A stretch of 13,129 nucleotides of DNA from an uncultured Clostridia bacterium (lineage in GTDB: Bacteria; Bacillota; Clostridia; TANB77; CAG-508): positions 1-13,129 of the forward strand of contig CAKPIA010000015.1 of NCBI GenBank assembly GCA_934162205.1. The letters run 5' to 3'. Both the position numbers and the translations under genes were made by a program. The number at the start of each line of letters is the position of its first letter. Position 1 is the stretch's first letter. Under the pieces are notes generated by a model, which saw only the letters and a program-made list of their open reading frames with translations, was not told the DNA's origin and searched no databases. Of the stretch, positions 1-9,700 are shown one piece after another.

Positions 1-28
1 TTACTTTCCAGAAACAAAAGAAGAGTAA
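1..28 (+). CDS. Possible 3' end of an upstream gene (fragment)
   Basis: Frame 2 of the plus strand enters from the window edge, reads YFPETKEE and stops at TAA (26-28). The composition looks like an ordinary charged C-terminus. Eight codons are too few to assign a function or even to be sure it is coding. The other plus frames stop at 37-39 and about 60, and the minus strand allows only a 14-codon stretch without a start. This is a weak call based only on how natural the peptide looks. Confidence 0.2.
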
Positions 29-140
29 TATTTTTCTGAATAGTTTTACAAAAAGCAATATATAGAAAATCATAATATTTACACCAAATAAATCTTAATT
101 ATTAAAATCTTTTATAACGCATAAAAAGATATCAACAAAA

Positions 141-158
141 ACCTATATTTTTATAGGT
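141..158 (+). terminator. Weak hairpin, possible terminator
   Basis: ACCTATA (141-147) pairs perfectly with TATAGGT (152-158) around a TTTT loop. It is preceded by an A-rich stretch and followed by a T-rich but interrupted tail. It could end transcription of whatever lies upstream of the window. The stem is only 7 bp with three G/C pairs and no solid T run follows, so the call is tentative. Confidence 0.3.
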
Positions 159-207
159 CTTATTGCTATCTTCTTATTTATATTCATTTTTTATTTATTA
201 AACTACC

Positions 208-232
208 TGTGTGTGTGTGTGTGTGTGTGTGT
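208..232. repeat. (TG)12.5 dinucleotide microsatellite
   Basis: An uninterrupted run of alternating T and G covers 25 bases, about 184 bp before the ATG of the phosphoribosyltransferase gene and about 125 bp before its candidate promoter. Pure dinucleotide tracts of this length are uncommon in bacteria and are prone to slipped-strand length changes; alternating purine-pyrimidine DNA can also adopt Z-form. The reading frame through the tract stays open into the downstream gene, but no ribosome binding site precedes it, so translation of the tract is unlikely. Confidence 0.97.
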
Positions 233-355
233 ACTCCCTCAAGGGTTCTAGCTACTATCCTCATTGTATTTTTCCTCTTTTGTTTTTATGATATAAGTAT
301 ATTATTACAAATTCTATTTGTCAATATTTTGAGTAAAACTTACTCTATCTTAATA

Positions 356-384
356 TTGACTTTTTCTATTTTTTATTTTAATAT
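356..384 (+). promoter_or_regulatory. Candidate sigma-70-type promoter for the phosphoribosyltransferase gene
   Basis: TTGACT (356-361) lies 17 bp before TAATAT (379-384), which would place the transcript start near 391. The ribosome binding site AGGAGG is at 403-408 and the ATG at 416. The -35 box matches consensus in 5 of 6 positions; the -10 box matches in only 4 of 6. In such AT-rich DNA this remains a pattern-based guess, but the spacing is ideal. Confidence 0.45.
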
Positions 385-415
385 TATTACAATTATAATT
401 TTAGGAGGAATTAAA

Positions 416-1273
416 ATGTCAGATATAATGTCATATCTTTTTAAAACAAATGCAGTAAGATTTTGTCCAGAAAACAAACCTTTTTGGTATACTTCTGGAA
501 AAATAGGACCATATTTTATAAATACTCATTTTGTATATGGTAGTGAAGAAGAAGCAACTTCTTTATTAAAATTTATTGACGAAGCATTAAGCGATAAAAT
601 GACTTTACCAAAAAAAGTTTTTGAAAAAACTTTAGAACAATATAAAACAAATTCAATATATCAAGATGTTATAAATCATATGATATCTTATATTAAAGAA
701 AATATTAATGTATCTGAAATTGATTATGTTTCAGGAGGAGAAAGAAGAGACTGGTTTTTCTCTAATGTTATAGCACATTTATTAAATAAACCACACATTT
801 CTATTTACAAAGATTTATCAACTGTTGTAAGTGATTGTAATTTTGAAAATACAGAAAAAGTAACAGATTTATCTGGCAAAAAAGTTTTACATGTTGCAGA
901 TTTAATAACTATAGCTTCAAGCTATATTCGTGCATGGATTCCTGCAATTAAAAATCTAAATGCAAAAATATGTTGGTCATGTGTTGTTGTAGATAGAATG
1001 CAAGGCGGGCAAGAAAAACTTGCTAATGAAGGTGTAAAATCTTTATCTTTAGTTAATATTGACAAAGATTTATTTAAAAAAGCTTTAGATATGAATATAA
1101 TTAATGAATCACAATTTGATATGTTAAATAAATTTTTTGAAAATCCCGATGATACAATGAAACAATTTTTAATTAATCATCCAGAATTTTTAGAAAATGC
1201 CTTAAATTCTGATGAAAAAACAAAAGGAAGAGCTAAATTATTAATAGATGGAAATTTATATGGCATTAATTAG
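416..1273 (+). CDS. Orotate phosphoribosyltransferase-like protein (divergent PRTase)
   Basis: This 285-residue cytoplasmic protein has the outline of type I phosphoribosyltransferases of the orotate group. Visible features are SGK-IGPYF (residues 27-34), SGGERRDWF (107-114), a degenerate PRPP-loop region KVLHVADLITIAS (156-168), and VDRMQGG (192-198), which matches the VDRxEGG strand-loop of orotate PRTases. It is longer than ordinary PyrE (about 200 residues), with inserts after residue 45 and at the C-terminus. I recall similar long PyrE-like proteins in Clostridia. The PRPP motif is unusual: the normal paired acids (D/E-D) read A-D, and the following T-G-G is replaced by I-A-S. It may therefore use a different substrate or have lost catalysis. 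The ATG at 416 was chosen because AGGAGG (403-408) lies 7 bases upstream. No other pyrimidine gene is nearby, so a role in UMP synthesis is inferred from the family only. Confidence 0.8.
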   Translation: MSDIMSYLFKTNAVRFCPENKPFWYTSGKIGPYFINTHFVYGSEEEATSLLKFIDEALSDKMTLPKKVFEKTLEQYKTNSIYQDVINHMISYIKENINVSEIDYVSGGERRDWFFSNVIAHLLNKPHISIYKDLSTVVSDCNFENTEKVTDLSGKKVLHVADLITIASSYIRAWIPAIKNLNAKICWSCVVVDRMQGGQEKLANEGVKSLSLVNIDKDLFKKALDMNIINESQFDMLNKFFENPDDTMKQFLINHPEFLENALNSDEKTKGRAKLLIDGNLYGIN

Positions 1274-1289
1274 AAAAAATCTATTAAGA

Positions 1290-1348
1290 ACAAAAGCGGA
1301 CATTAATAACTTTTGTACTTATTAAAACATTTTGAAGTCCGCGTCTTT
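1290..1348. other. Nested inverted repeat with alternative pairings
   Basis: GCGGAC (1296-1301) pairs with GTCCGC (1337-1342), and ACAAA/TTTGT can extend the stem outward past a bulge. Inside it, TTAATAA (1303-1309) pairs with TTATTAA (1319-1325). An alternative 7-bp pairing, ACAAAAG (1290-1296) with CTTTTGT (1310-1316), would compete with the outer stem. The GC-rich arms stand out from the surrounding DNA. This could be structured 3' UTR, a small RNA or part of a palindromic intergenic repeat; the sequence alone does not decide. Confidence 0.45.
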
Positions 1349-1358
1349 GTTCGTGCGT

Positions 1359-1379
1359 GAAATTTGCAAAGCAAATTTC
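1359..1379. other. Perfect 9-bp hairpin
   Basis: GAAATTTGC (1359-1367) and GCAAATTTC (1371-1379) form a perfect stem around AAA. TGC/GCA just outside it (1354-1356 and 1383-1385) could add three pairs past a small internal loop. No T run follows, so it is not an obvious terminator. It is the second of four consecutive hairpins between the convergent genes. Confidence 0.5.
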
Positions 1380-1397
1380 TGTGCAATATATTTATAT

Positions 1398-1425
1398 TAT
1401 AGGAAGTTCGAAGAACTTTCCTATA
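1398..1425. other. 12-bp hairpin with one bulged base
   Basis: The left arm (1398-1409, ending AGGAAGTTC) pairs with the right arm (1413-1425, starting GAACTTTCC) around a GAA loop, with one extra T bulged on the right. It touches the next, stronger hairpin directly. Its design, with a triplet A-rich loop and near-perfect arms, resembles the preceding hairpin, which suggests one composite element. Confidence 0.5.
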
Positions 1426-1465
1426 AAATAAAACAACTTAGGTAAAACCTAAGTTGTTTTATTTT
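1425..1465. terminator. Bidirectional intrinsic terminator between convergent genes
   Basis: A perfect 19-bp stem (1425-1443 with 1447-1465) encloses an AAA loop. The outer arms are A-rich on the left and T-rich on the right, so RNA from either strand ends in a hairpin whose 3' arm is U-rich. It lies between the plus-strand phosphoribosyltransferase gene and the minus-strand response regulator gene, and its right arm reaches into the regulator's TAA (1464-1466). The position and symmetry strongly support shared termination of both transcripts. Confidence 0.85.
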
Positions 1466-2204
1466 ATTTTGAAGAGATGTAATATCCTACACCTCTTTTA
1501 GTTATTAATATCTTTGGCATAGAAGTATCTTTTTCTATTTTTTCTCTAATTCTTCTTACAGTAACATCTACAGTTCTTATATCTCCATAATATTCGTAAC
1601 CCCAAACTTTTTCTAGTAAAAGTTCCCTTGTTACTACTTGGCTTGGTTGCATAGCTAAAAATTTCAATACTTCAAATTCTCTTAAAGTTAAATCAATTAC
1701 TTCTCCTCTAACTTTAACTTCGAATTTATCTAAATCTAATTCTAAATCTCCAACTACTATTTTATTATTTTTACTTTCTTCTTTCTTATCTTCTTTTACT
1801 TTTTCTGTATTAACATTTATTTCTGCTTTTCTTAAATTTGCTTTAATTCTTGCCATTAATTCTCTTACACTAAAAGGCTTTGTTACATAGTCATCTGCAC
1901 CTAATTCTAGTCCTAAAATTTTATCAATTTCTTCATCTTTTGCTGTTAGCATTAATATAGGAACATTTAATGAATTTCTTATTCTTTTACAAACCGTTAA
2001 TCCGTCCATTTTTGGAAGCATTATATCTAATAAAATCAAATCAGGTTTTTTATCTAATGCTATTTCTACTGCTGTAACACCATCATTAGCTTCTAATGTA
2101 TTATATCCTTCTTTTTGTAAATTATATACTAAAATATCTACTATAGGTTTTTCATCATCAACAATTAAAATTGTTTTTGCTTGTCTTTCTAATTCTTCTT
2201 CCAC
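1464..2204 (-). CDS. walR: WalR/YycF-type OmpR-family response regulator
   Basis: This 246-residue two-component regulator has a receiver domain (about 11-125) and an OmpR/PhoB winged-helix DNA-binding domain (about 148-246). Receiver residues are all present: acidic pair D16-D17, phosphoacceptor D60 in LILLDIMLP, T87 and K109 in TKPF. The DNA-binding half carries the WalR-like run WGYEYYGDIRTVDVTVRR and ends in TKRGVGYY. WalR controls cell-wall hydrolase and envelope genes in Gram-positive bacteria, and this close match makes it a better guess than PhoP or other OmpR members. A Lys/Glu-rich linker (about 128-147) is longer than usual. The start is GTG, with AAAGGGG placed 7 bases upstream; a nearby ATG is out of frame. 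No histidine kinase gene adjoins it, unlike the usual walRK order. It is probably transcribed from its own promoter near 2264, possibly with read-through from the synthase gene. Confidence 0.88.
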   Translation of the reverse strand: MEEELERQAKTILIVDDEKPIVDILVYNLQKEGYNTLEANDGVTAVEIALDKKPDLILLDIMLPKMDGLTVCKRIRNSLNVPILMLTAKDEEIDKILGLELGADDYVTKPFSVRELMARIKANLRKAEINVNTEKVKEDKKEESKNNKIVVGDLELDLDKFEVKVRGEVIDLTLREFEVLKFLAMQPSQVVTRELLLEKVWGYEYYGDIRTVDVTVRRIREKIEKDTSMPKILITKRGVGYYISSK

Positions 2205-2263
2205 TAGAATTCCCCTTTCATCTTTAAGGATTAATATATAATACTTATATCACAAAAGAAAAT

Positions 2264-2292
2264 ATTATACAAGATTTTTTTTCATTTTTATT
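2264..2292 (-). promoter_or_regulatory. Candidate promoter of the response regulator gene
   Basis: On the minus strand a perfect TATAAT (2264-2269) lies about 60 bases before the GTG start of walR. The -35 region 17 bp further upstream (2287-2292, AATAAA) is poor, which is typical of promoters that need an activator, and it is overlapped by the WalR-type box. The 53-base leader carries the AAAGGGG ribosome binding site. No terminator hairpin was seen between the synthase stop codon and this site. Confidence 0.5.
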
Positions 2293-2306
2293 ACATTTTT
2301 GTTACA
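2290..2306 (-). promoter_or_regulatory. WalR-type direct-repeat box (TGTAAC-N5-TGTAAT)
   Basis: The minus strand reads TGTAAC, five A residues, TGTAAT. This fits exactly the published WalR/YycF recognition pattern TGTWAH-N5-TGTWAH. The half sites are about one helical turn apart and end about 20 bp upstream of the TATAAT box, so the box covers the -35 region and the DNA just behind it. It also overlaps the last codons and stop of the synthase gene. Placed directly before a walR-like gene, it suggests autoregulation; whether positive or negative cannot be read from the sequence. Confidence 0.6.
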
Positions 2307-3756
2307 TTATTATTTCTATATTAAATATTTTTCCTTTTTTGTCTAATAAGAATTTATTTTCTGTTTCTTCTCCATCTAATAAAACTTTTTCTACTCCTTT
2401 ATTTTTGCCATTTGGATTTAATACTTTTATATTATAAATACTATTTCCATATTTATATCTTATAAAATATTCTTTCCAATCCTTCGGAATACATGGACTT
2501 ATACTCATTATCTTATTTTTTACTTTTACACCTAGTAAATATTCTATTCCTGCTTTATAATACCAACCACTAGATCCCGTATACCATGTCCAACCACCTC
2601 TACCAGCTAAATTTCCTATGCCATAAACATCTGCTGAAATTACATATGGCTCTACTTTATATTTTTTAGCAGATTCTTTTGTTCTTGAATGTTCTATTGG
2701 ATTTATCATTTTATATAATTCTAATGATTTGTCACCAAAACCTAATAAATTATAAGCAATTATAACCCAACATGCAGCATGTGTGTATTGACCGCCATTT
2801 TCTCTAACACCTGGTAAATATGCTTTTATATATCCTGGTTCTAATTTTCCTTTTTCAAATGGAGGATCCAGTAATTTTATTATTCCATTTTCTCTGTCAA
2901 CTAAATGATTTTCTAAACTTTCCATCGCAATATATTTTTTATCATTATCTCCGGCATTAGAAATAACAGACCAACTTTGAGCAATACTATCAATTCTACA
3001 TTCTTCATTTTCCATACTTCCTAATACATTTCCATCATCCATATAAGCTCTTCTATACCATCTACCATCCCAACCATTTTTATTTAAAGCTTTTCTTAAA
3101 TCTTGCATTATTAATTGATACTTTTGAACATATTCTTCTAATTTTTTATTTTCTTCATTGTCTTCGCTAGTTATTCTTGATTTTATTAATTCTATAAATC
3201 TATCTAATATTGTATATAAGAAAAATCCAAGCCAAACACTTTCTCCTTTTCCTTTATTTCCTACTTCACTGAATCCATCGTTCCAATCTCCACTTCCTAT
3301 TTTAGGCAAACCATTTTCCCCAAAATTTAGTGATTTGTTAATTGCCCTTATACAATGTTCAAATATAGTTTCTTTTATTTCTGATGGAATATATCTGTCA
3401 TATTTTTCATCAATTCCATCTTCTAAAACTTTGCCATCTATATAGTTTGTTTCTATATCTAAAATAGATTTATCTCCTGTAAAATCTATATATTCTAGTG
3501 TTGCATATACAAGCCATAATAAGTCGTCCGAAAATCTTGTTCTTATTCCTTTATTGGTTTCTTCATGCCACCAATGTTCTACATCTCCTTCAATAAATTG
3601 ATGTTTACTATGCTTTATTATCTGATTTTTCAAAATCTCTGGTTCTAAATATTTTGTAGATAATGCATCTTGCAGTTGATCTCTAAATCCAAATGCTCCA
3701 CCAGATTGATAAAATCCGCTTCTTCCAATCATTCTTGATGCTATTGTTTGATACAT
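2302..3756 (-). pseudogene. ndvB: Cyclic beta-1,2-glucan synthase, C-terminal GH94 catalytic part (frameshifted from the upstream frame)
   Basis: This frame encodes most of the (alpha/alpha)6 barrel and the C-terminal cap of a GH94 glycoside phosphorylase domain, as found at the end of cyclic beta-1,2-glucan synthases. Recognisable blocks are RSGFYQSGGAFGFRDQLQD (12-30), GDVEHWW (57-63), RTRFSDDLLWL (72-82), GSGDWNDG (154-161, containing the family's catalytic Asp), VRENGGQYTHAACW, and the GIGNLAGRGGWTWYTGSSGW region. The first ATG (3756) has no ribosome binding site. The same frame remains homologous upstream to 3816, encoding GRINVNTPIESVNILLNGWL, which should follow WEDLL of the preceding frame. 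It is therefore the tail of the large gene, separated by one base, not an independent enzyme. Joined, the two parts give about 2737 residues, close to the roughly 2800 of characterised synthases. Alone it lacks the GH94 beta-sandwich and would probably not fold. Confidence 0.85.
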
Positions 3757-3778
3757 AAGCCAACCATTTAATAAAATA

Positions 3779-6700
3779 TTAACAGACTCTATTGGTGTAT
3801 TTACATTTATTCTTCCGAAGTAAATCTTCCCAATATTTTTTTATACTATCTAATTCCAATTTACAATTGTTTATTTTACTATATTTATATGCTAAATCTT
3901 TTGCTTCCATTTTATTGTTTTGCATTCCTAAAACAATTGATATATCTTTAGAAGAAAAACTTTCTAATTCCACTTCTATTTCAATTGCAATACATGGCGA
4001 CTTTCCAAGTGAATTACTATTATTTAAACTTATTTTATTTAATCCATCTGGATTTTGTATTCCTCCACTTCCTAAAAAGAATTTTTTATCTCCTGTATAT
4101 GATTTTATTTCTTCACTACTTGATATAAATGTAAACTCTCCAGCAAATTCATTATTATATATTTTTTTGGCGTATATAATATTATTATTTTTTTCATATT
4201 CTAAATCAATATATTCATTTGATAATAATTCATCTTCTCCTAATGTTGGTTTTATATAATATATAATCTTATATTTTCTTTTATTTGGAGTTGTATTATC
4301 TAAATGTAAAATATTAATTTTTACTGGATCTTCTTTTGGAATAAAAACTGTGTTTTCTTGATTTATACCTGAATTACTATGAATATATTTTCCATATCCA
4401 AATCCATAAACAATGTTATAGTTGTGCTCATCAGGTTTTGGATTACACCCAATAGACCATGATTTGTTTGTTTTTTCATCTTTTATATATATTACTTCTG
4501 ACGGTATATCCATACTAGGACTATTATTCCATGTTGTTATTCTATTTAATCTACTATTTTTACTCCAAGTATATCCTCCCATATTTTCTGTTATAACTGA
4601 ACCAATTTTTTTATTTGCTATAATATGACTCCAAACAGTAGGTGTTCTATTATCTTTATTTATTTTTATCAAATATTCTTTTCCATCCTTCGAAAAAGCC
4701 CCATATTCATTATAATATTTTAAATTTTCTGTATCTGTTAATAAATCAATTTCTTCTGTATTATCTTCAAAAATATACGCTCCAGTTTCATTATTTATAT
4801 TTTTATAATCTTTTAAATATTCTTCTTCTGCATCTTTTATAAGGTTTTCTAAACTACCTAAATGGCTATCTATATTTAACACAGATACAACTTCTAATAA
4901 CCTTATATCATTTTCTTCCATTTGTTCTTTAGACAATATAAAAATTCCTGCTCTAATATTTTTTAAATATGATATATGATTATTTAAAATTGCTGTTTCT
5001 ATTTCTTCTTTAACATAACTTTCGTAACTATATTTTTCCTCATCTAGTATTACTAATTCTGTTTGAATGTTTTTATTTTTTAGAAATTCATATACTTTTA
5101 TTGCTTGTTTTACAACATATATATCATTAACATCTTTTATTTTTACTAAGATAATTGGAAAATCCCCTGATATTCCATATCTCCATAAATTTTCTTGTTT
5201 ATAATCAAGCTTTGGTATATTTTCTATATACTGTTTTTTTATAGGATTATCAAATAATATATAAGAAAGAATTTTTTGACATATTTCTATATCTTTTCCT
5301 TTTATATTTAAATATCTATTTTCTTCTTCTACTTTAGCTTTTGATAAATCAAAAGTCATTTTAATTTTTTCTTTATTTTTATATTTATCTAAATTGTATA
5401 TTGCTTTTTGTCTATCATATTCAATTGATAATATTAAATCTATATAAACTTTTTCTCCTGGGTTTATTTTTATTGTTTTTTTCATCGCTACAATTGGCTC
5501 TGTTACCAAACCTATTTTTTTAGAAAATGGAATTGATTGTTGTATCATTTTAGGTATTCCTAAATTTCCTCTTCCTATAAACTTTTCCTTATCTATTTCA
5601 AATTCATTTTCCCCAATAATCTCACAATCTGTGAATAATTGTGTTGCCAAATAAATATCGTTGGCATTTTTTCCTCTTGCTTTTCTTTTAATAATCAAAT
5701 TATTTTTTTCATCATCATATTCAGTTATTAAAAATAAATTATTAAAAGCTTGATGTGCATAATCATCTTCTTTTTTTGAAAGTACTGGTTCAAAATAACT
5801 AGATACCTCTAATATTTCTTCATTTTTTCCGGTATTTTCTAATTCTAACCTTCTTATTTCAACCGAATCGTTTGGTGGTATTGTTATTTTTACTTTTGTT
5901 TTTATATCTCCATCTGTTCTTTCAATTTCATCTTGATCTGGCATGAATTTTATAGTATATGAATTTGTATTATCTATATATTTATTATAACTAGATGACC
6001 ATATTTCTTTAGTTTTAATATTTTTAATATAGAAAAATATTCCTTGTGCATAATCATCTGTTTTTTTATATCTATTTATATAAATATCTTTATACTTACT
6101 AAAACCTTCTCCTTTTTGATTTAATGCTATTGTATAATTTTCATTTGATATTACATTTCCTCTAATTATTCTTTCGTCCATTTTATTAAACACTTGTACA
6201 CTATAATTTTCGTAATCTTTGTATTTTAATTTTTCTACCTTTTCTTTATTTTCTTTTGTAATTATAGCTTTTTCCGGCATAGTTTCTTGTAATAATATAC
6301 TTACTGCTTCAATTTCTGGATTTTCTATAAATCTTTTCTGTAAAACATTATTATTAAATAAATTATTTATAGAAAGTAATATTAACCCTTGATGATGTGC
6401 CATATAAGTTCTTATTGGAGTAAAATTCTCGCCTTTTCTTAATCTTGATGGTGTAAAATCAACTGACTCATAAAAACCATATTTATTATTCATTTGATAT
6501 TTTTCAAGTTCTTTTAAATTCTTTATTACTTCATTTGGGACATCATTTATTGCAAGCACACTTCCATAACTTGAAACAACCATCTCGTCTGCTAATCCTC
6601 TTTTTAATCCCAACCATGGAATACCAAATGCTTTATATTGATAATTAGAATGTAAATCTTTTAAATTAAATGCAGATTCAGAAATTCCCCATGGTATACC

Positions 6701-9700
6701 TAATTTTTTACAGTATTCCATTTGGCTCATTATTAAAAATTTAGATGATTCATCTAATAAACTTCCTTTATATCTTGGAATATTTACATTTGGCATAAGA
6801 TATTCAAATGCTGTTCCAGACCACGAAATTAATCCTTTATACTTTCCAAGTACTGTTAGTGTTCTACTTAAATTATTCCAATGTTTTGTTGGAATATCTT
6901 TTTTTGCAATTGCAATTAAACTTGCTTGTCTTGCCTCTGATGCCAACAAATCATAATATGAATCTGTTAATTTATTTTCTTCTATATTAAAACCTATAGA
7001 AAATAATCTTTGATCATAACTATATAAAACGCTAAAATCAGTGTTTTCAATTACTTTATCTATAATATTTATTAATAATTTTATATTTTCCTTATAATTA
7101 ATTCTGCTTTGTTTTTTTCTAATGTCTTGTTTTCCATAAAATTTATTTTTATTATCTTTTAATATAAAATTAAATTTTATTCTATTCAATAAAAATTGTT
7201 TTGTAACATATAAATACCCAACAAAGTTCCCACTATCTACTGTTGAAACATATCTTGGAACTAGCGGTTCACATGTTTTTGTGTTATACCAATTATACAA
7301 ATGTCCATTCCATTTTGGAAGACGATCCACTGTTGTTAATATATTTTTTAACAACTCAATTGTTTCTTTAAAATTGCTATACCCTAAGTCATAACTTGAT
7401 ACTACTACCAAGATTGAAAGACCTATATTCGTTGAAGATGTTCTATCAACAATTAAATTTTCCCTATTTTCTTGATAATTATCAGGTATAAGATAATTAT
7501 TTTCTTTATTCAAATTATCTTTAAAAAATCCCCATGTTTTTTTACCTATTTCATAAACATATTTTTTATCATTTTTATTTATCAAATCTATTTTTAATTT
7601 TTCTTTTGTCTCCTTACTTATATAACACATTATGGATGGTATTATTATCCATAATGCACTAATTATTAAATCCATTATTTCTAATTTTTTTATTGAGCAT
7701 ACTAAAAAGATTATGCCTATAAGAACATTAAAAAACATAATTTTATAATATGAACTAATATCTGTTTTAGAAACCTTATCCGCTTCTTCTGATGTCATCC
7801 ACTCTAACATATTTTTATGTGAAAATATTTTTCTATATAATGTTTTTACTATTGATATAAAAGATATATAAACTTTATATGGTAGACAACCTACAGTTAT
7901 TATTGCTCTTAATATTACACCTTTTATACCATTTATTTTTGGAGTAAAATTCTTTTGTCTTTCTTCTCCTTCTCTTTTTAGAATAATTATATTTAAAAAT
8001 TCTAAAACAAATGGAAAGATTAATATAAAATACATTAATAATTTAAACCATTGCAATTGAATATTTTGTTTATTTGCTACTAAGATAGAGTAAATAATTC
8101 CTATAAATATGCTTATTTCAAAAATACTTCTTCTTAAATTATCAAATATTTTATATCTTGATAAAAAGTTAAGTGGATTTTTTATTTTCTCTTTTGAAGT
8201 TTTTATTTTGCAATTAAGCCAATCTATTATTTGCCAATCTCCTCTAATCCATCTTGATAATCTATTTGTAAAACTAAGGTATTTTGTTGGATATCCATCC
8301 ATAAGTAAAATATCAGTAGCTAGTCCACACCTTAAATAATTTCCTTCTAATAAATCATGACTTAAAACTGTGTTTTCAGGAAATGCATTTGACAATACTT
8401 TTGAAAATACTTCTAAATCGTAAATACCTTTTCCTGTAAAAATTCCCTCTTTAAAATTATCCTGATATACATCAGAAATAGCATTTGTATAAGAATCAAT
8501 TCCTCCTGTTCCTGCAAATATTTTGGTAAATAAATTCTTATAGCTTATATCTAAATTAACACCTACTCTTGGCTGAATTATTCCATAGCCATCTATAACA
8601 ATTTTTTTATTTTTATCAATTTCTGGCTTATTTAAAATATGTGCCATTGCTCCTATTAGTTCAAATGCAGAATTTAAAATTAAATTTGTATCACTATCTA
8701 AAGTAATTACATATTTTATTTTTGGTATCTTTTTTATTGTATTTACTCTAAAAGTATTTTTAGAGTTTCCTAACAAATATTCATTAAACTGATTTATTAA
8801 TCCTCTTTTTCTCTCCCATCCTAAGTAAGAGTTTTCTCCTTCATTCCAAATTCTATTTCTATATAAAAAATAAAATATAGGATTATTCTCTTTATTGTAT
8901 TTTTTATTTAAGTACTCAATTTGTTTCAATCCTTCATCAATTACATCTTCATCAAATGTTTCTATTTCTTTATCACTTTCACTACAATCTCCAAGTAATG
9001 CAAAATATAGGTTTTCACTTTTATTTGCTAAATAAAATACTTCCAATTTTTTTGTTAATTCTCTTACTTTTTCTCTTGATTTTATTATTGTTGGAATTAT
9101 AACTATTGTTGAGTTTTTTTCATCTATTCCATTATAAAAATCTAATTTTGGAATAAGCTTTGGCTTTACTATTTTACCTAAAATATATTGAGCAAATTGT
9201 ATTATAAGTTCAGATATTGGAACTATTAAAATTAAAAAAGATACTAAACATAGCCAATACTTATTTATATATTTATTTATACATTTTGCTAATATTGCAG
9301 AAAATATAAAAGATATAGCATAAATAGAAAATACATAGCATTTTGCTTTTAACTTTTCGTCTAATTTTTTCTTACTTTTATATCCTAACTTGTTATATAA
9401 TTCGTTAATCCCTTTATCTATTAAATAATATCCAATATGTTTTTCTTTTTCACTTGTTTTGTTTTTACAAATTTCTAAAATTTTTTTAGCTATATATATT
9501 TCTGATACTTTAGTATCATTTGAAATTTCTTTAATTTTATTTCTATAATATTCTTTTGTTTTTTGGTCCATTTTATCATAAACATTTGCTGGATCTTTTT
9601 TTAGTATTTCTTCAACACCATTTATATTTTCAAATATTTCTAAAAAATTAATTCTTAAAATTGTTTTTAAGCTTGTTATACAATTTCCTATAGATACTTT

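Noticed and set aside
394..399. Perfect TATAAT as the -10 box for the phosphoribosyltransferase gene
   Set aside because: It would start the transcript at or inside the AGGAGG site (403-408), leaving no usable leader. The TTGACT/TAATAT pair upstream fits better.
209..415. N-terminal extension of the phosphoribosyltransferase reading frame through the TG tract (GTG start, Cys-Val repeats, hydrophobic stretch)
   Set aside because: There is no ribosome binding site before 209, the sequence is low-complexity and unlike the family, and the ATG at 416 has a perfect AGGAGG at the right distance. The open frame is probably chance in T-rich DNA.
2302..3756. A separate GH94 phosphorylase gene starting at ATG 3756
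   Set aside because: There is no ribosome binding site, no GH94 beta-sandwich domain, and conserved family sequence continues upstream of the ATG in the same frame to 3816, exactly where the large gene's homology stops.
3158..4842. Antisense open frames opposite the synthase gene (for example 3158-3445, 3792-4259, 4422-4628, 4642-4842)
   Set aside because: Their products are Leu/Phe/Ser-rich, typical of the complement of an AT-rich gene, without domains or convincing ribosome binding sites.
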